Part shown: positions 10,060-18,623 of the stretch, piece after piece | How positions within the stretch are numbered: the stretch's first letter is position 1 | How the letters are laid out: the number at the start of each line of letters is the position of its first letter | NCBI GenBank assembly: GCA_902616245.1 | Contig: CACMSB010000001.1 | Coordinates: 186,001-250,000, forward strand | DNA: 64,000 nt | Origin: an uncultured Pelagibacteraceae bacterium | GTDB taxonomy: Bacteria > Pseudomonadota > Alphaproteobacteria > Pelagibacterales > Pelagibacteraceae | Direction: 5' to 3' | Notes under the pieces: model-generated | Seen by the model: the letters and a program-made list of their open reading frames with translations, nothing else | Databases searched by the model: none | What the model was told of the DNA's origin: nothing | Program-made: the position numbers and the translations under genes

Positions 10060-10645
10060 TTTTTTTGAAAGCTTTTGCCCGGTGATCATTTTTAAATTTT
10101 AACTTTTGATTCATTTGTCCAAATGTTAATCTTTTATTTTCAGGAATAAAAATTGGATCATATCCAAAGCCTTTGTTTCCAATTTTATTTTTTGAAATTC
10201 TGCCATTAATAATACCTAAAGATTGGATCGGATTTTTTTTTAATCCATATATAGTTAATGCGCAAATAAATCTTGCTTTAATCTTTTTTGACTTCCAGTT
10301 TTTATCTACCTTCGATAGCTTTTGATATACTTTGGATATTGCCAAATTAAAATTGCTGTTTTTTCCACCCCATCTTGCTGAATAAATGCCTGGTTGATTA
10401 TTTAATAAGTCAATTTCAAGGCCAGAGTCATCTGCTATGCAAATTTTTTTTGTTTTTTTTGAAAAATGCTTGGCTTTGATTAAAGAGTTTTTAAGAAATG
10501 TATCTCCATTTTCTATAGGGCTTTTGAGACCATAGTCCTTTGGTGAGGTAATAATATAGTATTTGGGTAATAAATCTTTTATTTCTTTTATTTTTCCCTC
10601 ATTATTTGATCCTACCACAATTTCTATATTTTTTTTTTTTAACAT
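10043..10645 (-). CDS. rdgB: RdgB/HAM1 family XTP/dITP pyrophosphatase
   Basis: A 200-residue nucleotide-pool sanitising enzyme that hydrolyses dITP, XTP and related purines to monophosphates. Signatures include SNNEGKIKEI near the N-terminus (substrate loop), DDSGLEIDLL (catalytic aspartates) and the conserved GFGYDPIFIP and SHRA-like (DHRAKA) C-terminal blocks. It is divergent from grpE with 36 bases between the starts. In other Alphaproteobacteria rdgB often lies near the hrcA-grpE heat-shock genes. Confidence 0.93.
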   Translation of the reverse strand: MLKKKNIEIVVGSNNEGKIKEIKDLLPKYYIITSPKDYGLKSPIENGDTFLKNSLIKAKHFSKKTKKICIADDSGLEIDLLNNQPGIYSARWGGKNSNFNLAISKVYQKLSKVDKNWKSKKIKARFICALTIYGLKKNPIQSLGIINGRISKNKIGNKGFGYDPIFIPENKRLTFGQMNQKLKFKNDHRAKAFKKIKKFL

Positions 10646-10673
10646 CTGGAATTTTATGAATTTCTTACCATAT
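10646..10673 (+). promoter_or_regulatory. Candidate heat-shock (sigma-32) promoter of grpE
   Basis: CTGGAA at 10646-10651 (consensus CTTGAA), a 14-base spacer, then TACCATAT at 10666-10673, close to the CCCCATNT -10. Predicted transcription would begin about 2 bases before the grpE ATG at 10682, giving an almost leaderless mRNA. The same arrangement precedes hslV. Confidence 0.45.
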
Positions 10674-10681
10674 AGACTTTA

Positions 10682-11320
10682 ATGGAAAAAGAAGAATTAC
10701 AAAATAAAGAGGATCCAAATCTAAAAGATGAAAACTTGGAGCATAGTACTGATAAACAGGCTCCAGAAGAGACTGAAAAAAAAGACGAAGAGGAAAAACT
10801 TTCACCTGAAGATGAAATTGCAAATCTTAAAGATAAAATAGCTAGAACATTTGCTGAAATGGAAAATCAGAGGAGGAGATTTGAAAAAGAGAAAGATGAA
10901 GCATTCGAGTATGGTGGTTTTTCATTCGCAAGAGAAACTCTTAATCTTCTTGATAATTTAGAGAGATCTAAACAAACACTTGCAAGCGATGAAACTATAA
11001 AAGATAAAGTCACACTAAAGAAATTATTAGATCATATTGATATTATTAATAAAGATATGATTTCAATCTTCAAAAAAAATAGTATTGAGCCCATTAAAGC
11101 AATTAACGAAAAACTAGATCCAAATTTACATCAGGCTATGATGGAAGTTGAAGATGATACTAAAGATCAAGGGACAATTGTTCAAGAAATTCAAAAAGGT
11201 TTTATGATGAAGGATAGGTTACTAAGACCTTCATTGGTAGCTGTATCTAAAAGAAAAGTTGAAGAGAAGCAGAATAAACAAAAAAACCAAGAAAATCAGG
11301 AAAAAGAGAGGAAAAATTAA
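10682..11320 (+). CDS. grpE: Nucleotide exchange factor GrpE
   Basis: The 212-residue protein has a highly charged N-terminal extension (residues 1-45, mostly Glu, Lys and Asp), a long coiled-coil helix (IANLKDKIARTFAEMENQRRR, about 46-66) and the C-terminal beta wing with NLHQAMMEVEDD. GrpE dimers release ADP from DnaK. The lysine, glutamine and asparagine-rich tail is longer than usual. It opens the grpE-dnaK-dnaJ cluster, 61 bases before dnaK. Confidence 0.95.
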   Translation: MEKEELQNKEDPNLKDENLEHSTDKQAPEETEKKDEEEKLSPEDEIANLKDKIARTFAEMENQRRRFEKEKDEAFEYGGFSFARETLNLLDNLERSKQTLASDETIKDKVTLKKLLDHIDIINKDMISIFKKNSIEPIKAINEKLDPNLHQAMMEVEDDTKDQGTIVQEIQKGFMMKDRLLRPSLVAVSKRKVEEKQNKQKNQENQEKERKN

Positions 11321-11332
11321 TTATTTATAATG

Positions 11333-11363
11333 GTTGTAGTTGTAAAATTAACACTTATATGAG
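11333..11363 (+). promoter_or_regulatory. Candidate sigma-32 promoter of dnaK
   Basis: GTTG at 11333-11336, 17 bases, then CTTATATGAG at 11354-11363. The second element fits the alphaproteobacterial RpoH -10 (CYTATNTNNG) at every defined position and the first differs by one base from CTTG. It would give a short leader before the dnaK ATG at 11382, in addition to readthrough from grpE. Confidence 0.55.
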
Positions 11364-11381
11364 CATCAAATAGGATAAATT

Positions 11382-13304
11382 ATGAGTAAAGTTATAGGTA
11401 TAGATTTAGGAACAACAAACTCTTGCGTTGCCGTTATGGAGGGAACACAAGCAAAGGTTTTAGAAAATGCTGAAGGTGCAAGAACTACACCATCAGTCGT
11501 TGCATTTACAGATGAAGGTGAAAAATTAATAGGGCAACCCGCAAAAAGACAAGCTGTTACTAATCCTGAAAACACAATATTTGCAGTCAAAAGATTAATT
11601 GGGAGAAATTTTGATGATCCAACTGTTAAAAAAGATGTGGAAACTGCTCCTTTTAAAATAGTTAATTTTGATAAAGGTGACGCATGGATTGAAGCAAAAG
11701 GCCAAAAATATTCACCATCACAAATTTCAGCTTTCACACTTCAAAAAATGAAAGAGACAGCTGAAAAATATTTAGGTTCGGAAGTAAAACAAGCAGTTAT
11801 AACTGTTCCAGCTTACTTTAATGATGCTCAAAGACAGGCTACTAAAGATGCGGGTAAAATAGCTGGCCTTGAAGTTTTAAGAATCATAAATGAGCCAACA
11901 GCAGCATCCCTAGCATATGGTTTAGATAAAAAAGCAAATAAGAAAATAGCAGTGTATGACTTAGGTGGAGGAACATTTGATGTTTCAATTCTTGAATTAG
12001 GAGATGGTGTATTTGAAGTTAAATCAACTAATGGTGACACGTTTTTAGGTGGGGAAGATTTTGATAATGCAATAGTCGACTACCTACTTTCAGAATTTAA
12101 AAAAGAAAACGGTATTGATCTAAAATCAGATAAATTAGCTTTACAAAGACTAAAGGAAGCTGCAGAAAAAGCAAAGATTGAACTTTCATCAGCTACCCAA
12201 ACAGAAATAAATTTGCCATTTATTACAGCTGACAAAACTGGACCGAAACATATCAACTTGAAGATGACTAGAGCCAAATTAGAAGCTTTAGTTGAGGATT
12301 TAATTTCAAGAACAATACCACCATGTAAAACAGCATTGAAAGATGCAGGATTATCAGCAAGTGAAGTAGATGAAATTGTACTAGTTGGCGGGATGACAAG
12401 AATGCCAAAAGTTATTGAAGAAGTCAAAAATTTCTTTGGGAAAGATCCTAACAAATCTGTAAATCCTGACGAGGTTGTAGCAATGGGTGCAGCTATCCAA
12501 GCTGGGGTATTACAAGGTGACGTAAAAGATGTTTTGCTTTTAGATGTAACGCCTTTATCTTTAGGGATAGAAACTTTAGGTGGTGTATTAACAAAACTAA
12601 TTGACAAAAATACAACAATTCCAACAAAAAAGAGCCAAGTATTTTCAACCGCTGAGGACAATCAACCAGCTGTATCTATCAGAGTTCTTCAAGGTGAAAG
12701 GGAAATGGCTTCAGATAACAAAGTATTAGGTAATTTTGAACTAGTCGGAATTGCTCCAGCTCCTAGAGGTGTTCCACAAATTGAAGTGACTTTTGATATA
12801 GATGCTAATGGTATAGTTAATGTATCAGCCAAAGACAAAGGAACTGGTAAAGAACAAAAAATTCAAATTCAAGCATCTGGGGGATTAAGTGACGAAGAAA
12901 TTAATCAAATGGTAAAAGATGCAGAGTCAAACAAAGAAGAAGATAAAAAGAAAAGAGAAGCTGTAGACTCAAGAAACCAAGCAGATACATTAATACACTC
13001 AACTGAAAAGAACTTAAAAGAGCACGGAAGTAAAGTTTCAGATGCAGATAAAAAAGCAATTGAAGATGCATCAGCAAATCTAAGAAATGCCCTTAAAGGA
13101 ACTGACGTCGAAGAAATTAAAAAGAAGACACAAGATTTAGTTCAGGCATCTATGAAACTAGGTGAAGCAATTTATAAATCACAACAAAGTGCAAAACCTG
13201 AAGATGCTCCAAAAGACGCAAAGAAAGAAGATACGAAAGACGATAACGTTGTTGATGCAGATTTTGAAGAAGTAAAAGACGAGAATAAAGAAAAAAGCGC
13301 CTAA
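11382..13304 (+). CDS. dnaK: Chaperone DnaK (Hsp70)
   Basis: The 640-residue Hsp70 has an N-terminal ATPase domain ([10 protein letters not shown] at 5-14, [22 protein letters not shown]), the substrate-binding domain with [14 protein letters not shown], and a helical lid ending in an acidic tail ([11 protein letters not shown]). It binds exposed hydrophobic peptides in ATP-dependent cycles with DnaJ and GrpE. Codon use is more even than in neighbouring genes, consistent with high expression. Several long antisense frames here are codon shadows. It is followed by dnaJ after 28 bases. Confidence 0.99.
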   Translation: MSKVIGIDLGTTNSCVAVMEGTQAKVLENAEGARTTPSVVAFTDEGEKLIGQPAKRQAVTNPENTIFAVKRLIGRNFDDPTVKKDVETAPFKIVNFDKGDAWIEAKGQKYSPSQISAFTLQKMKETAEKYLGSEVKQAVITVPAYFNDAQRQATKDAGKIAGLEVLRIINEPTAASLAYGLDKKANKKIAVYDLGGGTFDVSILELGDGVFEVKSTNGDTFLGGEDFDNAIVDYLLSEFKKENGIDLKSDKLALQRLKEAAEKAKIELSSATQTEINLPFITADKTGPKHINLKMTRAKLEALVEDLISRTIPPCKTALKDAGLSASEVDEIVLVGGMTRMPKVIEEVKNFFGKDPNKSVNPDEVVAMGAAIQAGVLQGDVKDVLLLDVTPLSLGIETLGGVLTKLIDKNTTIPTKKSQVFSTAEDNQPAVSIRVLQGEREMASDNKVLGNFELVGIAPAPRGVPQIEVTFDIDANGIVNVSAKDKGTGKEQKIQIQASGGLSDEEINQMVKDAESNKEEDKKKREAVDSRNQADTLIHSTEKNLKEHGSKVSDADKKAIEDASANLRNALKGTDVEEIKKKTQDLVQASMKLGEAIYKSQQSAKPEDAPKDAKKEDTKDDNVVDADFEEVKDENKEKSA

Positions 13305-13332
13305 TAGAACAACTGTTTGTCTATAACATGTT

Positions 13333-14457
13333 ATGGCAAAAAGAGATTATTACGAAGTTTTAGGTGTAAATAAAAGTGCTTCAGCAGATCAAATAAAATC
13401 AGCTTATAGAAAACTAGCAGTTAAATATCACCCAGATAAAAATAAAGATGATAGGGGTGCTGAAGAGAAATTTAAAGAAGCATCTGAAGCTTATCATGTA
13501 CTTTCCAATTCCGAGAGAAAACAAAATTATGATAATTTTGGTCACGCCGCCTTTGAGAATGGGGGTGGAGGTAGAGGTGGATTTGGAAATTTCGATTTTT
13601 CAAATCATTTTTCTGATATTTTTGAAGACTTTTTTGGAGAAGGATTTGGTGGCGGTCGAAGATCAAGAAGATCAAATAATCGCGGCTCAGACCTAAGATA
13701 TGATCTATCTATATCTTTGGAAGAAGCTTTTTCCGGTAAGAAACAGGACATAAAATTTTCTACATCTGAAAAATGCGATACTTGTAACGGATCAGGTTCG
13801 AAACCTGGGCATCAAGCTGGGGTATGCTCTATGTGTGGTGGTCATGGGCAGGTAAGATCTAGCCAAGGTTTTTTTACTGTCCAACAAACTTGTCCTCAAT
13901 GTGCTGGTGCTGGAGAGGAAATTACTAATCCATGCGTAAGTTGTAATGGACAAGGTAAAAAACAAGCTTCAAAGAGGTTGTCAGTTACTATTCCAAAAGG
14001 TGTAGATGATGGAACCAGAATTAGACTCTCAGGCAAAGGTGAAGCTGGTTCAAGAGGGAGTAGTAGTGGTGATTTATACTTATTTATTAATGTTCATTCT
14101 CATGACTTATTTAAGAGATCAGATGAAAACTTATTTTTTGAGTGTCCGGTTTCTATTGCAGACGCTGCCCTAGGTACTTCAATCGAAATTCCAACAATTG
14201 ACGGTGGAAAAGCTAAAATTAAAATTCCAGCAGGGACACAAAGTGGAAAGCAATTTAGATTAAGAGGAAAAGGTATGCCTTACATGAGAGGAAATGATTT
14301 TGGAGATCTTTATGTCCAAGTTAATACAGAGGTTCCAATATCTTTAAATAAAGAACAGAAAGAATTGCTTGAAAAGTTTAGAGAAATTGAAAACGAAAAA
14401 TCTAATCCAAGTATCAAAAAGTTCTTTCAAAAAGCCAAAAGTTTCTGGAAAAACTAG
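13333..14457 (+). CDS. dnaJ: Chaperone DnaJ (Hsp40, type I)
   Basis: The 374-residue protein has a J domain with HPD at residues 33-35, a Gly/Phe-rich linker (about 73-115), four zinc-binding C-x2-C-x-G-x-G-like repeats ([32 protein letters not shown]) and two C-terminal beta domains. It delivers clients to DnaK and stimulates ATP hydrolysis. The order dnaK-dnaJ-dapB is common in Alphaproteobacteria. Confidence 0.98.
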   Translation: MAKRDYYEVLGVNKSASADQIKSAYRKLAVKYHPDKNKDDRGAEEKFKEASEAYHVLSNSERKQNYDNFGHAAFENGGGGRGGFGNFDFSNHFSDIFEDFFGEGFGGGRRSRRSNNRGSDLRYDLSISLEEAFSGKKQDIKFSTSEKCDTCNGSGSKPGHQAGVCSMCGGHGQVRSSQGFFTVQQTCPQCAGAGEEITNPCVSCNGQGKKQASKRLSVTIPKGVDDGTRIRLSGKGEAGSRGSSSGDLYLFINVHSHDLFKRSDENLFFECPVSIADAALGTSIEIPTIDGGKAKIKIPAGTQSGKQFRLRGKGMPYMRGNDFGDLYVQVNTEVPISLNKEQKELLEKFREIENEKSNPSIKKFFQKAKSFWKN

Positions 14458-14484
14458 ACAATAGTGCTAATCTAAAACTTAATA

Positions 14485-15261
14485 ATGGGTAAAATTAAGT
14501 TAGCCATAACAGGATGCATGGGAAGAATGGGTCAACAACTCATTAAATCTGCCAATAAAGATAAGTCCACTAAATTAGTTGCACTCACAGAAAATAGATT
14601 AATTAATAAAAAAATTGGTGGGATAAAACCTGAATTAAATACTGAAAAAACTCTAAGTAGAGCAAATGTCATAATTGATTTCACTATACCAAAATGCACA
14701 TTTGAGGTTTTAAAAATAGCAACAAAACTAAAAAAAAGGGTAGTGATTGGTACAACAGGATTTACAAAAAAAGAGGAGAATTTAATAAAGAAGTTTTCTA
14801 AAAAAATTCCAATTTTAAAAGCAGGCAATATGAGTCTTGGGATTAATCTACTTATGTACCTAACAGAGATTACATCATCATCGCTTGATGATAATTATCA
14901 AAGTAAAGTTTTTGAAGTCCATCATAAACATAAGAAAGATCATCCTTCTGGTACAGCTTTAATGCTTGGAAAAGGAATTGCTATTGGAAAAAATAAAGAC
15001 TTTTATAAAATGATGGGGAAAACATACCTAAACAAAAAAAAGTTTCCTTACGGAAAAAAAATTAATTTTAACTCAATTAGAAAAGGTGAAATTATAGGTG
15101 AACATAAAGTTACTTTTTCAAGTGGAAAGGAAACCATAACTCTAAACCATGAAGCTTTTGATCGAGCTTTATATTCAGAAGGAGCAATAACTGCTGCCAA
15201 ATGGTTAATTAATAAAAAACCAGGCCTTTACTCAATGAGAAATCTTCTGAATTTTAAATAA
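14485..15261 (+). CDS. dapB: 4-hydroxy-tetrahydrodipicolinate reductase
   Basis: A 258-residue NAD(P)H-dependent reductase of the lysine and diaminopimelate pathway. The N-terminal Rossmann motif GCMGRMGQQL (10-19), GTTGF and the substrate-binding block EVHHKHKKDHPSGTA (about 152-166) are intact. The product feeds meso-diaminopimelate for peptidoglycan and lysine. The stop codon's last base is the first base of nth. Confidence 0.97.
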   Translation: MGKIKLAITGCMGRMGQQLIKSANKDKSTKLVALTENRLINKKIGGIKPELNTEKTLSRANVIIDFTIPKCTFEVLKIATKLKKRVVIGTTGFTKKEENLIKKFSKKIPILKAGNMSLGINLLMYLTEITSSSLDDNYQSKVFEVHHKHKKDHPSGTALMLGKGIAIGKNKDFYKMMGKTYLNKKKFPYGKKINFNSIRKGEIIGEHKVTFSSGKETITLNHEAFDRALYSEGAITAAKWLINKKPGLYSMRNLLNFK

Positions 15262-15914
15262 TGAATGAGGTTCAGAGAGCAAAAATAGTTTTAAAAATAT
15301 TAAATAAGACTTATCCTAAAACTCCAATTCCTTTAAAACATAGAAATATATTCACATTATTAATATCAGTTTTATTATCGGCACAGTGTACTGATGTAAA
15401 TGTAAATAATGTTACAAAAAATATTTACCCAAAATATAATAAACCTGAGCATTTTGTTAAACTTGGTAGGAAGAAAATTGAAAAATTGATAAAAAGTATA
15501 GGTATTTTTAGAATTAAAGCTAAAAGTGTTTATAATCTCTCAAAAACTTTAGTTGATAAATATAATGGTAAAGTTCCAAAGACTTTTGAAGAATTAGAAG
15601 AATTGCCTGGCGTCGGACACAAGACAGCAAGTGTAGTTATGTCTCAAGGTTTTGGATATCCCGCGTTTCCAATTGATACACACATACATAGACTTGCTCA
15701 AAGATGGGGTTTAACTAATGGAAAAAATGTTGTCCAAACAGAGGAGGATTTAAAGCGTTTATTCCCAAAAAAATATTGGAACAAACTACATCTTCAAATA
15801 ATTTACTATGGAAGAGAATATTGCAAAGCACGAGAGTGCTATGGTATTTCTTGTAAAATTTGTACATCTTGTTATCCTAAAAGAAAAAAACCAATTAGAA
15901 CAAAAAAAGCATAA
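15261..15914 (+). CDS. nth: Endonuclease III (DNA glycosylase/AP lyase)
   Basis: A base-excision repair enzyme removing oxidised pyrimidines. The helix-hairpin-helix block LPGVGHKTASVV (about 115-126) holds the catalytic lysine, and PIDTHIHR (about 136-143) the catalytic aspartate. The C-terminal cysteine cluster is unusual: C-x4-C-x4-C-x2-C-x2-C instead of the classic C-x6-C-x2-C-x5-C 4Fe-4S ligand spacing (see findings). The length, 217 residues, is normal. Confidence 0.94.
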   Translation: MNEVQRAKIVLKILNKTYPKTPIPLKHRNIFTLLISVLLSAQCTDVNVNNVTKNIYPKYNKPEHFVKLGRKKIEKLIKSIGIFRIKAKSVYNLSKTLVDKYNGKVPKTFEELEELPGVGHKTASVVMSQGFGYPAFPIDTHIHRLAQRWGLTNGKNVVQTEEDLKRLFPKKYWNKLHLQIIYYGREYCKARECYGISCKICTSCYPKRKKPIRTKKA

Positions 15915-15915
15915 A

Positions 15916-16845
15916 ATGAAAATTCTAGGAATTGGAAATGCAATAGTAGATGTAATTTGTAAAGTTGATGAAGAATTTATTGATCAAAATAACTTAACAA
16001 AAGGTACTATGAAGCTTATCTTTGATAATAAAGAATTTCAATCAATGTTATCAAGTCTAAAAATAGAAAAAACTATATCTGGTGGTTCAGTTGCAAATTC
16101 AATTGTTGGATTATCCCAACTAGGTAATAAAGTTGGTTTTATAGGAAAAGTCAGTGATGATGAGTTGGGAAATAAATATGAGGAGGGATTAAAATCTGAG
16201 AATGTTGAATATTTTTATTCAAAGAAAAAAGAAGAATTACCAACTGGTACTTGCTTAATTTTGGTTACTCCTGACTCTGAGAGAACAATGTATACGTTCT
16301 TAGGAACAGCCGGAAAAATAAATGAAAATGATGTAAATGGTGAAGTTGTAAAACAAGCTGAAATCATATTTTTAGAAGGATATTTATGGGATGAGGGTGA
16401 GCCCAAAAGAGCATTTGAAAAGGCCATTAATGGTGCAAACAAAGTCGCGATGACATTATCAGATCAATTCTGCGTAGACAGACACAAACCACATTTTTTA
16501 GAGTTAGTAAAAAATAAACTTGATGTTACTTTTGCTAATGAACAAGAGATGATGTCTCTAATTGATGCAAAAAATTTTGATGAGGTTATTGATTTTGGAA
16601 AAAGTCTAAAAAAATTAATAGTGATTACAATGGGAAGTAAGGGGGCAATATCGATTTTTGGAGATGAAATTAACGAAATCGGTGTAGATAATAATTTAAA
16701 TATAAAAGATCTTACAGGTGCAGGCGATCTTTTCGCATCAGGTTATTTACATGGATTTATTAATAATATGTCGCCTATTGAATGCTTAAATAAAGGAAAA
16801 GAGATGTCTTCAAAAGTAATACAGCAAATAGGTGCTCGATTATAA
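15916..16845 (+). CDS. PfkB-family carbohydrate/nucleoside kinase (adenosine kinase-like)
   Basis: The 310-residue product has the ribokinase fold: N-terminal GIGNAIVDVICKVDE, glycine-rich SGGSVANS (substrate loop), and DLTGAGDLFASG (about 263-274) with the anion-hole GAGD and catalytic Asp. Among PfkB proteins, the N-terminus and the ATM-like TMYTFLGTAG segment resemble the adenosine-kinase-like group; the true substrate is uncertain. I chose the ATG at 15916, one base after the nth stop; a frame open from 15808 would overlap nth by 107 bases with residues unlike the family. Confidence 0.85.
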   Translation: MKILGIGNAIVDVICKVDEEFIDQNNLTKGTMKLIFDNKEFQSMLSSLKIEKTISGGSVANSIVGLSQLGNKVGFIGKVSDDELGNKYEEGLKSENVEYFYSKKKEELPTGTCLILVTPDSERTMYTFLGTAGKINENDVNGEVVKQAEIIFLEGYLWDEGEPKRAFEKAINGANKVAMTLSDQFCVDRHKPHFLELVKNKLDVTFANEQEMMSLIDAKNFDEVIDFGKSLKKLIVITMGSKGAISIFGDEINEIGVDNNLNIKDLTGAGDLFASGYLHGFINNMSPIECLNKGKEMSSKVIQQIGARL

Positions 16846-16846
16846 T

Positions 16847-17455
16847 ATGGTTGAGTCAAAAAATATATTTAAGTATTTTCCACAACCGATTTTCCAATAT
16901 AAAGTTGAAAATTTTAAGAACCATAATAATGAATTAGCAAAATATATTTATGAACTATATGAAGAAGACAAAGAAGGTGTTTCAAGGTCTAATCGTGGAG
17001 GATGGCACTCAAAACCTTTTGATTTAAAGGATAAAAATAAACCACCATTTAAATTTTTCATGGATATTCAAATATATGTAGCAAATACATTTAAAGAATA
17101 TGGTTGGCGGTATACGCCCGGAAAAGTAAGTCTCACTGAAATGTGGGCTATAATTAATAAGAAAAATAATTTCAATTTAGAACACACTCATCCTAACAAT
17201 TATTTAAGTGCTGCATATTATGTCAAAGCGCCAAATAATTGTGGATCGTTTGTGGTAACCAACCCAAACTCTGTTGCCAGAGAAAGAATACCAATTAGTG
17301 ACAATAAAACAGAATTTAATCAAAACATTGCTCACATAAAACCAGAAGAAGGAGATTTATTACTTTTCCCTGCATATCTTCCTCATTCTGTGGGTATGAA
17401 CTTGTCAGATGAAGATAGAATTGTAATTAGTTTTAATGTCGATATTTTAAAGTAG
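16847..17455 (+). CDS. Putative 2-oxoglutarate/Fe(II) oxygenase-like protein (TIGR02466-type)
   Basis: A 202-residue protein with features of a double-stranded beta-helix oxygenase: LEHTHPNNYLSAAYYV (about 111-126) gives candidate metal ligands His113/His115, HS at 180-181 a distal His, and RIVISFNV (191-198) the 2-oxoglutarate-binding Arg and strand. Homologues are common in marine bacteria and phages; the substrate is unknown. The start at 16847 sits one base after the kinase stop, so cotranscription is likely. Confidence 0.7.
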   Translation: MVESKNIFKYFPQPIFQYKVENFKNHNNELAKYIYELYEEDKEGVSRSNRGGWHSKPFDLKDKNKPPFKFFMDIQIYVANTFKEYGWRYTPGKVSLTEMWAIINKKNNFNLEHTHPNNYLSAAYYVKAPNNCGSFVVTNPNSVARERIPISDNKTEFNQNIAHIKPEEGDLLLFPAYLPHSVGMNLSDEDRIVISFNVDILK

Positions 17456-17456
17456 A

Positions 17457-17564
17457 TTATTTTTTTTTTCTTTTAAAACTTCCTTTGCCTTTTTTCGGCT
17501 TAACAATTTTAGGTTTATACTTTCGCGAAAATAACTCTTTGGTTAATTTATTTTTTATTTTCAA
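17457..17564 (-). CDS. Small ArfA-like ribosome-rescue protein (35 codons, TTG start)
   Basis: An unbroken frame runs from TTG (17564-17562) to TAA (17459-17457). The product is very basic: a leader, then LTKELFSRKYKPK and KPKKGKGSFKRKKK. The C-terminal K-K-G-K-G-S-F-x-R-K block closely matches the conserved KKGKGSYMRK of E. coli ArfA, preceded as in ArfA by an L-F-x-R region. ArfA recruits RF2 to ribosomes stalled without a stop codon. The TTG overlaps the TGA stop of the upstream regulator as TTGA, indicating translational coupling, and AAGGAT precedes it. It ends one base from the convergent oxygenase gene. The ArfA call is by motif only. Confidence 0.68.
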   Translation of the reverse strand: MKIKNKLTKELFSRKYKPKIVKPKKGKGSFKRKKK

Positions 17565-18115
17565 GATATATAATATCCTTTTTTAGAGCTCTTTATAAAA
17601 TTATCATCTTGAAATTGCTTTTGAAATTTTTTTCTCAGCCTGTAAACATGCGTTTCTACAGTATGTGTTTCTAATTTTGATTTATGGCCCCACACTTCCG
17701 ACTGTAATTCCAATATTGTTATATTTCTTTTTGAATTATGTAAAAAATTTATTATTGCTGTTTCTTTTTCTGTTACAGATATTGACTTACCACCATCAGA
17801 TATTTTTCTAGAATTAAAATTTATATAATAATTTCCAACTTTTATGTTTTTTTGTAAGGCAATTTTTTTCCTCAAAAAACCTACATTTAATTGATCTATT
17901 AACTTATTTAATTCAATTGGTATGTGGCTTATCTTAAATTGATTATCGAGATTTAAATCTTTTTTTGAAACCACTAAATTATTTTGATCCGCAATACTTG
18001 TTTTTAAATCTTTTTTTGAAACTTTTTGAATTTTGAAACTTAAAAAATTCTTTAGTTCAAACAATATGTCATATAAAATATCATATTCATAAATTATTAA
18101 AATTTGCTTATTCAT
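17561..18115 (-). CDS. OmpR-type DNA-binding regulator with degenerate receiver domain
   Basis: The 184-residue product ends in a winged-helix domain (about 90-184): KISDGGKSISVTEKE, then ILELQSEVWG and THTVETHVYRLRKKF, as in OmpR/PhoB effectors. The N-terminal 80 residues have a receiver-like start (QILIIYEYD) but no aspartate follows the NNLVVS strand where the phospho-acceptor should be, so phosphorylation is unlikely. No sensor kinase gene is adjacent. It is divergent from the L,D-transpeptidase gene (13 bases) and coupled to the ArfA-like gene. Targets are unknown. Confidence 0.78.
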   Translation of the reverse strand: MNKQILIIYEYDILYDILFELKNFLSFKIQKVSKKDLKTSIADQNNLVVSKKDLNLDNQFKISHIPIELNKLIDQLNVGFLRKKIALQKNIKVGNYYINFNSRKISDGGKSISVTEKETAIINFLHNSKRNITILELQSEVWGHKSKLETHTVETHVYRLRKKFQKQFQDDNFIKSSKKGYYIS

Positions 18116-18128
18116 TTAAATAAAGAAT

Positions 18129-18623
18129 ATGACAATTATCGTAAAAAATAAACAAACTCTTTTATATAAGGATTTTGTATTTAAATGTTGTATTGGAAAA
18201 AATGGTTTTACTAAAAACAAGATTGAAGGTGATGGGAAAACACCATCAGGTTTATTTAAAATAGAGAACTTATATTTTAGAGAAGATAGGTTAAAGAAAC
18301 CTAAAACCAAAATTAAATGTATAAGGATTAAAAGAAGTATGGGCTGGTGTAATGATATAAAAAAAGAAAAAATTTATAACAAATTGATAACTAGAAGAAA
18401 AAATGTAAGAAACGAAAAACTTTTTCGAAAGGACTATAAATATAATTTATTATTACCAATAAAATATAATTGGCATAATCCCAAAGTACCAAAAGGTAGT
18501 GCAATATTTATACACATTACAAAAAATTATAAACCAACGGCAGGATGCATAGGCCTATCCTATAAAGATTTATTAATTCTAATAAGATTGATCAATAGAA
18601 AAACTAAAATTAAAATCCTCTAG
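18129..18623 (+). CDS. L,D-transpeptidase catalytic-domain protein (YkuD, COG3786-like)
   Basis: A 164-residue protein with the YkuD active-site region: FIHITKNYKPTAGCIGLS (about 127-144), giving the conserved His and the catalytic Cys of the GC motif. GDGKTPSGLF near residues 36-45 is another family block. L,D-transpeptidases form 3-3 cross-links or attach proteins to peptidoglycan. No clear signal peptide is seen, so localisation is uncertain. The end overlaps yggS by 4 bases. Confidence 0.85.
   Translation: MTIIVKNKQTLLYKDFVFKCCIGKNGFTKNKIEGDGKTPSGLFKIENLYFREDRLKKPKTKIKCIRIKRSMGWCNDIKKEKIYNKLITRRKNVRNEKLFRKDYKYNLLLPIKYNWHNPKVPKGSAIFIHITKNYKPTAGCIGLSYKDLLILIRLINRKTKIKIL

Noticed and set aside
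11366..12661. Long antisense frames opposite dnaK (for example 11366-11737 and 12080-12661, minus strand)
   Set aside because: They mirror dnaK codon structure, have no recognisable domains, and dnaK itself is certain.
15808..15915. N-terminal extension of the PfkB kinase overlapping nth
   Set aside because: The extra residues do not look like the ribokinase fold; the ATG at 15916 is placed one base after the nth stop and starts the conserved domain.
18116..18310. Minus-strand 64-codon frame opposite the L,D-transpeptidase gene
   Set aside because: Fully overlaps the better-supported plus-strand YkuD gene and has no family features.
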